Positions 36,601 through 44,897 of a DNA stretch of 64,000 nucleotides are shown one piece after another (positions within the stretch are counted from its first letter, which is position 1; the number at the start of each line of letters is the position of its first letter). Location of the stretch: assembly GCA_015227615.1 (NCBI GenBank), contig JAALGZ010000010.1, positions 496,001 through 560,000 on the forward strand, given 5' to 3'. A model generated the notes under the pieces. The model was given only the letters and a program-made list of their open reading frames with translations. It was not told where the DNA came from and searched no databases. Made by a program: the position numbers and the translations under genes. Origin of the DNA: Labyrinthula sp. Ha (Eukaryota; Sar; Bigyra; Labyrinthulida; Labyrinthulaceae).

Positions 36601-36995
36601 TCCATATCGAAGCTTATATGCTCTTTTATCAAATCAGCTACCGTCTCGAAATTCCTGAGCTTCTGTTCATACATCTTCTCCGTTAGATAGCCCACTACAA
36701 TCACGTTGCTTCCCAACTTCTTTAGACATTTCATATGATAATGCACTCTTTTTCCTAATCGCTGAGTTAAATCCACTAGTTGCTGCTGCTTAGGCGCTAA
36801 ACGATCATACTCGTGCAAGAATCTTTCAATGTTCTGTGGCTCAAAGTCTTCAAGCTGTTTAATCTCTATCTGGGATCTGTTCAAAATACCTTTGATAATC
36901 TCTGAGAAACTGGTTAATTGTTGTGCGCTAAGCTCCTCGAACATTTTCGTCACCTGAGCTGCATTAAGGGGTCGGTTATTTTCCTCACCCGACAT
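30675..36995 (-). CDS. Gag-Pol polyprotein with chromodomain, SANT/Myb-like and MT-A70 domains, 2,106 residues
   Basis: One frame carries all functions of the element. Gag occupies about 1-300, with a CCHC zinc knuckle at 248-261 (CNHCFRFGHHSSRC). The protease has LDSGA at 381-385. Reverse transcriptase spans about 640-900, with SFDLLSGFDYLP, APQGWSNTP and the active site QWIDD at 822-826. RNase H spans about 975-1,115 (FCDASEEFW, KELY, TDHKNL, NVPADCLSRW). The integrase has an HHCC finger (about 1,212-1,257) and D1284, D1340 and E1376, an exact D-D(35)E spacing between the last two. A chromodomain follows (about 1,571-1,632, WKGF and WEP), then a SANT/Myb-like domain (about 1,686-1,735, FGMGDFQKIREYIPGKNKQQ), a basic linker, and an MT-A70 domain (about 1,905-2,106) with DPPY at 1,940-1,943. 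Gag and Pol are not separated by a frameshift or stop, so the ratio must be set otherwise. Confidence 0.93.
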   Translation of the reverse strand: MSGEENNRPLNAAQVTKMFEELSAQQLTSFSEIIKGILNRSQIEIKQLEDFEPQNIERFLHEYDRLAPKQQQLVDLTQRLGKRVHYHMKCLKKLGSNVIVVGYLTEKMYEQKLRNFETVADLIKEHISFDMDVREEEAVEVLFSKVKELLERLPRGTDKKPKNIAKAIISLLPEHIWVRPADVENQPALRESDRRKLKEYIIKSIPPEHMLNRAKAFLKMETKVKMMQPKDVVPVKELKTVYLEKFLCNHCFRFGHHSSRCRRANEPRANRPSEDTLNQEWKNYIERRKKWKKDVKKVKQDAKSVADESVIESQGSHEEMSISTEDMLYENKGLKEDGELMIPFRTLRKQDSKVVDFSQLNTNCEVRTRLKEGGDFIMALLDSGAFRSAVNGRMRQYCTEITKLRKPMKVVAAGGKLYLVWEVAKIPEVRVYLSKDSNKVDYIFENVEVMIVNYDNWDNLIIGNDVLMKYRLDPISALEKTVRIEGRKVSSTKPEARLEVLDDWFYEVMRKTKHITRKVRIASLGLDVYREKVVGPSYMEPVFLQGRNDVQEVNKVHTPNELGKSDPVVFSEDEEEEDEDFDIENIDVGANLEKSHEEDRKTMESKIKVMFRNMKLEMFKDSPMIRDKFQRLFISHVRAFGDGDSPTKLSSLTPIRCDLLPGKQVGVLNQHALGFEQEKFLVKRIDQMLKAGIIRVNENPTTAMAVLVVPKKGPKRFRLVVDFRPLNRITQKVSNSLPRLDLQLSRARGKTLFSSFDLLSGFDYLPCEENTGKLFTFTTPWGVAYSFCGAPQGWSNTPSLFSMRQIDQVLNKCGLWPQSSMQWIDDTVLFANSHEEMYVILKKYLRRIEEVNLRINIDKCVLLNTEAEFCGRKVNSYGYSFSSTYAEELLNRAKPKFLHELAQFIYTANFLCSVIPGFAKIRKLVTGNYNITGKLKVLERKRIPLIWNDELESSFSLLKDALKKSLQTTLAHYDHNKNIFIFCDASEEFWSLFLAQTDDKVDYEDPLKSKYKIVALTSGVFRNSSFNWHISCKELYPVVAGLKKYPYLLLFNAAETILFTDHKNLVGVLMPGNVKIKAYASRLGRWSIDFMKIGLKVYHMDGAKNVPADCLSRWLNPLNNEGKMLTFSQDDLFNLYEFNKIDEESYWKEVDTYHVSRRHPSLNAPVAASWGEMDQVFIFKMQQRDFPNIKEVMKKDRKIVLTQSLLPPAIFHAHSIYNHGARKNELKFLKDNYIVQDGLNKCLEDTMDRMRKQCLHCQRRSLIVKRPLNITEFGARARDIIYTDFLYVNSCGWILTIIDSLTRITSLSFTSVIDANAVLEGLWKFHASFQLGPKFLLVSDQGSHFVNTVVKKFIIQSGGSHKMTAAYVSQTAGTVEVQNRNILRNMRSLVSEFGLGSNEWPKLIHMIQGFMNSTPLTCRGPEKFTPFQLLHGIKTQHAILGEGFMDITKRDLGRLREESNKLVVNIEQYQREAFSKGYEYRKKSNLRKNRKTHPIRFHPGEYILLSEKGMGSKNKDKSKPKWTGPFQVKEIISEHLYVVEDLYGQKRTRHSCLMIPFAPSAFIPNASTRAVYIMDRGKLGVERICDLKKTKEGEFKFNIQWKGFSEAYNTWEPITIMMEDIPKLVVDFLKDDVNTLKIECLEYLKILYPESPYFAGHISKIQESLDISDLAKKFEAKIIIDSSGNWFQNNWSLFEEQTLRLVIMSFGMGDFQKIREYIPGKNKQQVYTKLQRMLMKQSLEEYHGLRIDILKVRNDNIKNAGGNYIKLKMSMTLQARKKRAIFTRWRYAKMHNANKNTSKHLKVTFNVTTVEGLMKMKKYAVECKERNMKWDAYPQWSGSLEELILRVNNLVVNVQARHATIRDRLKTLNELVKVTDNLPVMDSEMKMEFSRTTNLAKVEDFKLNFICYLWKKPFGSRALKMDVFEYLAKKNISSDVVVIDPPYKVFGDNPTRGPRIVYKTLEDEKLMNLDLQAFGENTLFFIWTLRKKRHVALKMLENNHLTFLGRLLWIKTSKSGKVATTLGTVVGSCVEECLISVKGELPRKMLRRYIGPECLFGLKRGNSEKPVEFYDLIDDLFTSDTKKVELFGRNNNLRRNWTTVGIDLTL
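30678..31283 (-). other. MT-A70 adenine methyltransferase domain at the end of the Gypsy polyprotein
   Basis: Residues about 1,905-2,106. The DPPY tetrad in VVVIDPPYKVF is the catalytic motif of N6-adenine methyltransferases; METTL3 and METTL4 have DPPW at this place. Downstream come the strand FFIWTLRKK, LLWIKTSKSGKVATTLG, the ECLISVKGELP segment that matches ECLVGVKG of METTL3-type enzymes, and the final VELFGRNNNLRRNWTTVG, which matches the SAM- and ribose-binding end of MT-A70 (ElFaR...gW...G). This order, catalytic motif before the SAM-site motif, is the permuted order of the MT-A70 family. All expected segments are present, so activity on adenine in DNA or RNA is plausible. The domain is continuous with integrase in the same frame. 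Confidence 0.85.
31791..31940 (-). other. SANT/Myb-like domain between chromodomain and methyltransferase
   Basis: Residues about 1,686-1,735 of the polyprotein: an aromatic-rich start (NWFQNNWSLFEEQTLRL), FGMGDFQKIREYIPGK and KQQVYTKLQRM. The pattern W-x-EE-x-L, a turn with G-x-GDF-x-KI, and a third helix ending K-x-Q-x-Y-x-KLQ is that of SANT/Myb repeats, which bind DNA or histone tails. It is present at the same place in the nested element (about 49,980-50,125) and, weaker, in the 55,512 element. Confidence 0.7.
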
Positions 36996-37079
36996 ATTTT
37001 TTAAGCTTATCTTTCAGCTAAGTTTACTTCTGCAGAATGATATAAGGACACAAGGAAAATCGTTTCAATATTGCAATAT

Positions 37080-37630
37080 TGAGGTTTTTCGTCTACTTGA
37101 TACAAACTAATTCCAGTCGACGTGGCCACACTTGTGTTAAAAATATAATAATATCTTGCTGCAGTTAATATAGATGCAGTAAATAACTCGAGGATAAAAG
37201 AACAATAGATTTCTTCTTAAATTTTGCACAATTAATTAACTACTAAACGGTTATAGCATATTTTGTACTTTTTCACGGAATATTAGTAGTATTCCAATAC
37301 CATTATATACAAATTCTTCTTGTTCCGGTAAATTCCATTATAAATATCGTTGTAAGCCTTCCTAGATATGTCGTTATTTGCAAAATAATAAAAAAGTTAT
37401 TGAAACACAGTATCGGAATTGCGAACCTTTGATTTCCCCATAAATCACGTTAATGTAAAGTTTTCCACATTAAATTCCAGGGATATTTTACATTGAAACT
37501 GCGTGATATCATGAGTTAGCACGCAATAAGAGCCTCAAAATATCCATCATATATATCATTCCCTAGTAACCCCTAGAAAAGTTTAAGAGCATAAAAAGAA
37601 TATAACAACCAGCTAACTGCTGCCTGAACA
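37080..37630 (-). repeat. 5' LTR of the young Gypsy element
   Basis: 551-bp direct repeat of 30,065-30,615, about 99 percent identical. In element orientation it starts TGTTCAGG and ends ACCTCA. The leader between it and the ATG is short, about 84 bases. No classical tRNA primer site starting TGG is seen next to it. Confidence 0.92.
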
Positions 37631-38983
37631 GCTCCTACACGCTAACGATATATCAATAACCTTGTTGAGTTGGTATGGGAAATGATACAAGTAAAATTTG
37701 GGATTGCTCTTGTGGGGGGTAAGATTAAATGTATAGTGAAGAAGAAGCAAGAAAAATATTAGAGAAAGTTCTGCACTAGGAAACAAAAACGATAGGATAG
37801 GAAAATAAAGGAAGAAGAACAAAACAAAGCTCTAAAGATGTTTTCTCCGAATTAAATATTTAACGCAATTATAGAATAGAAGTTAATAATTATGGTTCTA
37901 AAATTCCTGCACAATAATCGGATCAATTAAAGAAATAAAAAGTTTTTGGAAATAATATGTTTACTTCTCTATTAACTTAACAGGATGCTCTCTCAGGGAA
38001 AGTATGACCATACCTGTATATTTCTAAGAACACAAATAAAATTAATTGTGCGGGGGTATTAAAATTCTTAGTATAGAACACATTCTTATAATCTATATTT
38101 ACTCTAATATATTTTGACACGTTAGTAATCTCACAGCACCTTAGCGCATGTGCCTTTTTTGTAGTGGAGTCTGATCTAAGTATAGATATTCCTTCTATTT
38201 CTTACTTAAAAAAAATTAAGGCTTAAACTTCATTAGTCTGTGGTATACTTAAACATTGTAAAATATCAGTTAGGAATCATCAAGAGCAATAGGCATACTT
38301 GCTTTTTCCAGAGTGACATCTGTGGCTTTATTTGGTTCAAGATTAATAATGATCTTCAGATTCATGCAGCTTATCATATTGTACAGAAGAATTTTTATTA
38401 GAATCGGGTAGGGAATACAATTTTAATAAGCTCAGGATACAATCTCCTTGGATTACCGCAGAATAAACATTAAAGCAGCTCTGATACTTCATTTCGCGTC
38501 TTACAATTAAATTTCTCTGACAATATAGTTACAGCGAAACTGTAAAAATTCGGGATGATATTTAACTTAATATTTTTGTAACACCATTCAGGTCATCTAA
38601 ACATTTTTCAAAAAAAAATCCTTATCCGAGACTAAAAAAGTGATCATAAAGTCAATGATATGAAAGTGGAATGTTGGAAAGGGTACTTGAATCTAATTAA
38701 TTCTTGTCGAGAGCCATGTCATTGAACTATAGAGACAAAATTCGAAAATTACCAAGGGTTGTGGGAAATATAGCTTAACATTGGTTCTCAGAATCCCCCA
38801 AACGAACTTGTGTAGTATATTAAAATTGGATTGATATACCATGATTTATCAAATGCTGATAATAGCGATAATTTGTTTGATATCATTTTCCCAAAATATC
38901 TTATTATATTAATCGAATTTTCGCACCTAATTACAAATTTATAGTTCCTATTGAAGAAGTGGATCAACATTTAATAGTCTTCA
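37631..38983. other. Gene-free stretch containing a dispersed repeat
   Basis: AT-rich DNA between the young Gypsy element and the kinase gene. It contains the repeat at 37,941-38,138 that recurs at 63,801-64,000. I see no gene. Confidence 0.5.
37941..38138 (+). repeat. Dispersed repeat, copy 1
   Basis: About 200 bases matching 63,801-64,000 in the same orientation, with roughly 80 percent identity by eye and small indels. Shared segments include ATGTTTACTTCT, AACTTAACAGGAT, TCTCAGGGAA and AAATAAAATTAAT. The second copy is cut off by the window end, so the full length is unknown. It could be a solo LTR, a piece of a non-autonomous element or a host repeat. Confidence 0.7.
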
Positions 38984-40333
38984 ATGAATTTTATTAAAGG
39001 TATTCAAACCAAAATAAATATCTCTCTTGCCAAATTGAACAAATCTAAATCACATAAAAGATCGGGGGACCTTGAATCTGAGATATTTGAAGGAACGCAA
39101 GAGAACAGACCAAGAAAATCAACAGAAGACAGTTTGTGTTATGATAGACCACGTGTGTGGAAATTCGAACCAAGGGAAATTCTTGTATCTAAAGTAGCTG
39201 AAGCTTTTATTAGAAATTCTGGATATAGAAGGGATAAGTTCCTAGGAGGGACCTTTTGTAACGTTCATACATTGGTTCCCATAGAATAAGGTACTGATAA
39301 ACCGTATTTAGTGTCAAAAGTCGCAGCGATTAAAGAAACTCCAACTCTTGCATATAATGATTTACAAAGAAATTTATATCTATGTGCAGATGCAGCTGAA
39401 GAAAGTAGAAGATATGCCAACTATGATTACGAAGTTATGGTTTTTCTAGAGGTTCTTAAGCATGAGATGGAAATTACAAAAGAGTTTGGAAAAAGTTTTT
39501 TCTTGGTAAATACATTGTATTCTTTTGGCAATAAGGAAACAGATTATGCTGTGCTGCTTATGGAAGGTTGTGCACTTGAAATATTAGATTTATCTATAAA
39601 CGAAAAAGCTTTAAAAAGTGGTATAAACTCGAAGGATAAAACTCCAGGTCCTGTTTCGTTGCAATATATGCTTTATGTATTTTCAGCTTCCTTATTGGGT
39701 TTAAATTTTATCCATGAAAAAGGATATATTCATAGAGATATTAAACCAGATAATATACTTATTGATTTTAATGGTGTTCCTAAGATAGCAGATTTTGGTT
39801 TAGTAACGAGATTAGAAGATGTAAAAGTATCAGAGGGTAAAGTTCGTCGAATTGGGGGTTTAGGATATTGGGCGCCTGAACTAAGAGATGCAACAAAAAT
39901 TTATGATTTTAAAATAGATTCGTATTTTTTGGCGGTGAGTTGTCTTCATTTTCTTAAAGGGGATTATCCCTTTGACTTTGCTCCTAGGCAATTAAGTGCT
40001 AAAGCAATACTGTACCAAGATGATTACTATGGCTATTGTAATAAATTGTTTAAAGAACTTGAAGACAGGCTGAAAGAAGGGGTTGGGGAAAATTTTGATC
40101 AAGAAGCATTTTGCTCCATTTTTGAGAATTTGATTCAACTTGAGGCTCCTAAAAGAAAAAACTTTGGTGAATTATCTAAAGAAAAGTTACTGGAACCTTG
40201 GATTATATTTTGGAATTCGCAAGAACTATTTCAGAATGACTTAGAGAAGAGTATTAATGAAAAAATTTTCTTGGAAGCTTTAGAAACTAAAGATAGAGTG
40301 AAACAAATAGTCCAACATGTAGAACTTTACTAA
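38984..40333 (+). pseudogene. Serine/threonine protein kinase interrupted by an in-frame TAA
   Basis: One frame runs from ATG at 38,984 to 40,333 (450 codons) with a single TAA at 39,287-39,289. The first part has a lysine/serine-rich region of about 85 residues and the glycine loop (FLGGTFCNV). After the stop come VAAIKE with the ATP-binding Lys, the catalytic loop IHRDIKPDN, the metal-binding IADFG, and GYWAPELR with the APE-type Glu. The catalytic core is otherwise intact. No 28-32-base GT...AG segment removes the TAA and keeps frame, so either the gene is recently dead, the stop is read through, or the base call is wrong. The family within Ser/Thr kinases is not evident. No transmembrane segment is seen. 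Confidence 0.75.
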
Positions 40334-40464
40334 ACTCTCAAGCGATAACTTTCTTAGAAGCACATTTTAATATATTATTAGTAATTTCTTACCTGTGTTA
40401 TTTTTTCATGGAAGTAACTTTTCTTGGCTACTTAAAATAAGAAAATAAAACTCTACTCAAACTC

Positions 40465-41704
40465 TTAAGTATTATATTTAGTATGTTTAAGGGTTTCGGG
40501 ATGTAGGTGTGAATCTATTTCAGGCACTTTCTTTAGGGCAGCAGCTTGCAAGAATCCTTCGATGGCTTGTTTGATTGAAACCTTTGAAAGGTCCGGCAAG
40601 TTACCATTACATTTTCTTCTGAAAGTGGCAGTCAGCTGTTCATGTAATCCGCGCCATCCATCTACCTCTTCATAAACAACTTTAAAATATTTGTTCACCT
40701 CGTTAAACCTATTGAAGCCACACATGTTGATTGTAGTTCTTATATCCTTAAGCTCTACTGGTTCCTTTTCCATTTGTCTTGCAAATAATGTCGTATTTGT
40801 GAAGAAAGAACTTGGTAAGGCACTTCTGATAGCTTCAATTTTATTATTACTTTTGGCTACAAACTTAGCTTGTGAAGCCATGGAAGCAGGAACTCGGCTT
40901 GTATCCTGTCTCTCTGACTTTTCTGTTGGTTTGAATTCTATGGCTGGATTATCAAGCGCAGCCTTCTTGATAAATTTGTTTTGACTTACAATGCACTCAA
41001 ATGTCTTCAGAAAATATAAAACTTTCTGGGTAAATTCAACAGTATGAGCAAATCCTACGTCTACTGATTGCTCCATTTCAATCAAATAAAAGTAAATTAA
41101 GTTCAGGTAATCGAATGTCAGACCCCTTCTATCAATTCTTTTTCGAAATTCTTTAATACTCATCATTAGAGTAAGCATTACAACTATCTTGGCTTCCCCA
41201 ATTTGGTGGTGAAATAACTTATTACAGCTCAATAAGTCTGCTTGGTTTTGAATCTTTTGAACATTTGCCAAACCTGCACAAAATGTCAATACAGATCTTT
41301 CCAGGTATTGTTCATCATTTATACTGAGCTCAGTTATGCATGCAGCTTCTTCTAACTTTGCAATTGCCAACTGATAATCAGTCTCTGCAAAACAGTAAAC
41401 CTCTTCTCTGGAGCGAAATGAACCTGCATCATATTTCGCAGGAAATAAGTATTTTTTAAAAATTTTTTTGCTTCAACTATGCTAGATGAAGTGATATTTG
41501 ACTTTGCTGAGTGGCCAAAGTAGCAGGATAGAAAATTCTGCTTTGTGTAATCGTTCAACAAGAATAAACTAGGTTCTTTTTTTTGTAATATCTCTTGGAC
41601 CTTCTTAGCCTTATCTTTAGGTGGCACCTTTTCTTTTTGCCTTCGAGCAAAATTATTAAATCTTTTTCTTATATTATTTATGTTTTTTTTTATTGGTTGT
41701 TTTG
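40465..41704 (-). pseudogene. 3' part of an unrecognised host gene, cut by a Copia insertion
   Basis: A minus-strand coding region of about 400 codons that ends at 40,465. Its frame changes once near a run of A and T at 41,451-41,470, where a one-base difference would give a continuous LFPAKYDAGSFRSREEVYCF; that may be a real frameshift or a homopolymer error. The protein starts basic (RRQKEKVPPKDKAKKVQ) and is then helical and mixed in charge; I recognise no domain. In the coding direction the open frame continues up to the edge of the Copia element at 41,705. Possible 5' coding sequence lies on the other side of that element at 53,730-53,851. The insertion probably inactivated the gene. Confidence 0.5.
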
Positions 41705-41814
41705 TGTTAAGATGAGAAGTTTGCGTAGTTAGTTTAGTTTGTTAGTAAGTATTCTGGTACTAACCAGACTTAATACTTAAGAAAAAATAAAAATATAAAA
41801 GAGCTATTTCAACA
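41705..41814 (+). repeat. 5' LTR of the Copia element
   Basis: 110 bp, TGTTAAGA to TTTCAACA. Four differences from the right copy by eye. It is short for an LTR. TTTTG directly precedes it. Confidence 0.92.
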
Positions 41815-44597
41815 GGTTAAGAGCCTAAAGAGCAAATTAAAAATAAAATTACGATACAGATTTCTAGGCAACTACTCAAAAGGACTTGAGACAGTTTGAA
41901 AAAGAATCATAAGTAAGTGTAAGAGGGAGTTAGCAAAAGAAAAGAGTATAAGTTATTATTTTGCGAAGCATAAAGAAACAGTTATATATATTTTTCAACT
42001 TCACTTAAAGGTACGGTACTACAAAATAAAAACTGCATTACCATAATCATAAATACCAAATATAACAAATACGAGTATGAAAAACGAAATGAAAACAGTT
42101 AAAGCAAACAACTTACCTAGACTAGGCGAAGAAAATGTATCTTTCAATCATTGGAAAGATTCAATTCTATCATTCCTTGGAAAGAAGCACTTGAAAGTGT
42201 ACGTGTTAAGAGATGTAAGACACCCAACACATATAAAAGCTGATAAACTGTCCTTAGGATTAGAAGTATCGTTCACTGAAGAAGAGATATCTACTAGAAT
42301 AAAAAAGGAAGTGGAAAACTTTAATCTTTCAAAGACAAAAATATATAACTCTGAATCAGTAGATACACCTATGATGTATTTAAAGTTATCTCTAGATGCA
42401 ACCGTTGTAACTATGGACAACAAGAAAGTATTTCAATTCTTTAGAGATAGAAAGAAATGTATTGAAGCTAAGCTTCAATATGCAGCTGGAACCGAAGAAG
42501 TAAAAACTATTCTACTTGGAACAGTCACTATGGACCTCATGCACTATATTAATCAAGAGAAAACAGTTTTTGAATGTTTTACTCAACTATCTTCATACTT
42601 TGAAAAAAGTCCAGACAATCAGTTAATCAAGTTTGAAAGATATTTACAGGAAATACAGTTTAGTAATATGCAACTGTACTTAAATGAATATAAAAAGATA
42701 GTCGCCCAATATCAAATGTATGGTGGAGTTTCAACTAAAAGTATTGTAGAAAGTTTTATACGAAAGATTCCTGACAATAAATATGGCTCAATGAAGTTTA
42801 TGTGTTCTGAAGAAGATTTGAATAAAGCAATTGAATTTTTTGTTAAAGTACAAGAAAAAATGGAATTAAGATTTAATTCGTATGAAGATGAAAATATTTC
42901 TATGATACAAAACGATGTTAGAATTAACAAACTGAAGTCGAAGTCACAAGGAAAGAACGTCAAGTGCAAAAGATGCACTGGATGGGGCCACTACAAAGCC
43001 CAATGTCCAACATCATATGACCTATGTTATGGATGTGGAAGCAAAGACCACAAATACAACTCGTGTAGGTTCAAAATGATCAAAGTAAATAAGGTGGATA
43101 TCCTTGAAAACGACTATGATGATTCCAACTCTCAGCCTGAAGATGAAGATAATTTAGAAAGCCGTGAAGCTGAAATATCAATGTATCTAACCAAAGTAGT
43201 ACAGTTCAGCCCAAAAATCCTAAAAGTTACAACTCAAAAGAAAAACGATACCTGTAGGTTCAAAAACGAGTGCCTTAACGTCATAGTAGATGGAGGTGCT
43301 TCGAACCACATTACCCTAAACAAAAAATTCTTGAAAGATATTAAGCAGTTAAAAAACATCAAAGTGAGCGGCATTATGTCTTCTCAAACCATTGATACAT
43401 ATTCTGGAACTTTATCTTTACTCCTAGAAAATAATATCTGCATACATATTACCAATGTAATAGTTGTTCCTTCACAGAAAGAAACTATTATATCAGAATC
43501 CAAACTCTTGGAACAAGGATACAGCATAAATAAATCTAATGAAGAATGTGTGATAAAGCATGATAACAGAGCTATAGCCAGGTTAGCTCAACTGGAAGGG
43601 CATTTCATACTTCATGCAACAACAAACTTTAAGCCCAAACAAGCTGTAGAAATTCTATGTCAAATTTCAGTAAACAAAGCTGAAAATTACAAAAAGAACA
43701 TCAACCATTATCGTTTTGGACATTTAAATAATAATATTTTGAAGAAAAATAGAGTAAGTTGTGGGGATCAGAGGTTTTGTATTGGATGCAGCGCAGCAAA
43801 GTTCTCTAAGAGAAAGAAGAAAAACGCTATAAATCCAGAAACAGAAACTTCATTTGTGGCCAGAAGAAAGTTCGAAAAACTTCACGTCGACACGGTTGGC
43901 CCGTTCCCTAAAAGTCTAAGAGGATATATGTATGCAGTTGCCGTTGTAGACTATTTTACTAATTACATCATGCTCATCCTGACTAAGAATAAACAGGATA
44001 TCTCTGCATTTCTTATTCAACTTATCAAGAAGTTAGAAAGGAGATACGGGTTGAAGGTAAAGTGTATGTTCTCGGAAAACGGCTCTGAATTTATGTATTT
44101 TCATAAGTATGCTAATATACATGGGATAATGCTGGAGACTTCAAGAAACTACATGCCGAGTGAAAATGGAAAAGTAGAAATATACAATCGTTCTATTTTC
44201 CATAACACAAAGGTTATGCTTCATCAGGCAAACCTTAATATATCTTTATGGGCACTAGCAGCGTTGTACTCGACGTTGATCTTAAACTATACAATAAGAC
44301 TGAGAGAACGAAGCTCATACGAACTTGTAACGGGGAAAAAACCTAACCTCAGCAAGATTATCATGTTTGGTTCCAAGGGATATGTGAAGTCCATAAGAAA
44401 GAATAGACACGAGCCAAACAAAAAGGTTATCTTCCTAGGATATGACACCAGAACCAAGATGTATATAGTATACTTGACCCAAAGTGGTCGTTTGTCCACT
44501 ACAAGAGATGCTGCTTGGGACCAAGTAGGTACTCTGCCTGCTAACGACTTGCTTTTTCATAAAAGTTTCCAAAGGTCAGACACATACGAATGGGATA

Positions 44598-44897
44598 TGT
44601 TGTGTTTACTTAGTCGTGTGAAGGAATGTTTTGTTAACAAAGTTTATTTGGAAGTTGAGATTTGTATTTTGAGAATTGCTATATTTAAAGTGATGACGTG
44701 GAATGATGAAATAACGGTCGTGATACAAACTTACTGTAATATAGTCATATTGTGAATAAGAACCGTTGAACTAAGAACTAAGAACTTGTTATAAAAAGGA
44801 ACTTGAAACTGTAACTTTGAACTTTCTGGCAAAAGCGACTTTCAGTAGAAGAGCTCGAGGCGTGAAAAAGACTTTAATTCGTCTATAAAACCGAATA
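44598..44897 (+). repeat. 5' LTR of the nested Gypsy element
   Basis: 300 bp beginning TGTTGTGTTTAC and ending ACCGAATA. It has TATAAA at 44,790-44,795 behind AAGAACTAAGAA, and a second CTATAAAA at 44,883-44,890. The first box and its upstream motif recur in the LTR at 1,359. Confidence 0.9.

Larger units (their letters stand above)
30065..37630 (-). mobile_element. Young, whole-looking Ty3/Gypsy element with chromodomain, SANT/Myb-like domain and MT-A70 methyltransferase
   Basis: A 7.6-kb LTR retroelement on the minus strand. Its two 551-bp LTRs begin TG and end CA and differ at only about four positions, so insertion was recent. Between them one continuous frame encodes the whole polyprotein. 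A polypurine tract sits next to the 3' LTR. It looks whole. I find no target-site duplication: the bases left of the left LTR (ACTAT) and right of the right LTR (GCTCC) differ. It belongs to the same lineage as the elements at 1,359, 44,598 and 55,512. Confidence 0.93.

Noticed and set aside
30065-37630. A Polinton or other large DNA-virus-like element
   Set aside because: There is no capsid, DNA polymerase B or packaging ATPase; the order Gag, protease, RT, RNase H, integrase with LTRs is Ty3/Gypsy.
38984-40333. Reassignment of TAA to a sense codon in this host
   Set aside because: The acyltransferase, copine and armadillo genes all end at TAA or TAG in the right place, and only one host gene has an internal TAA.
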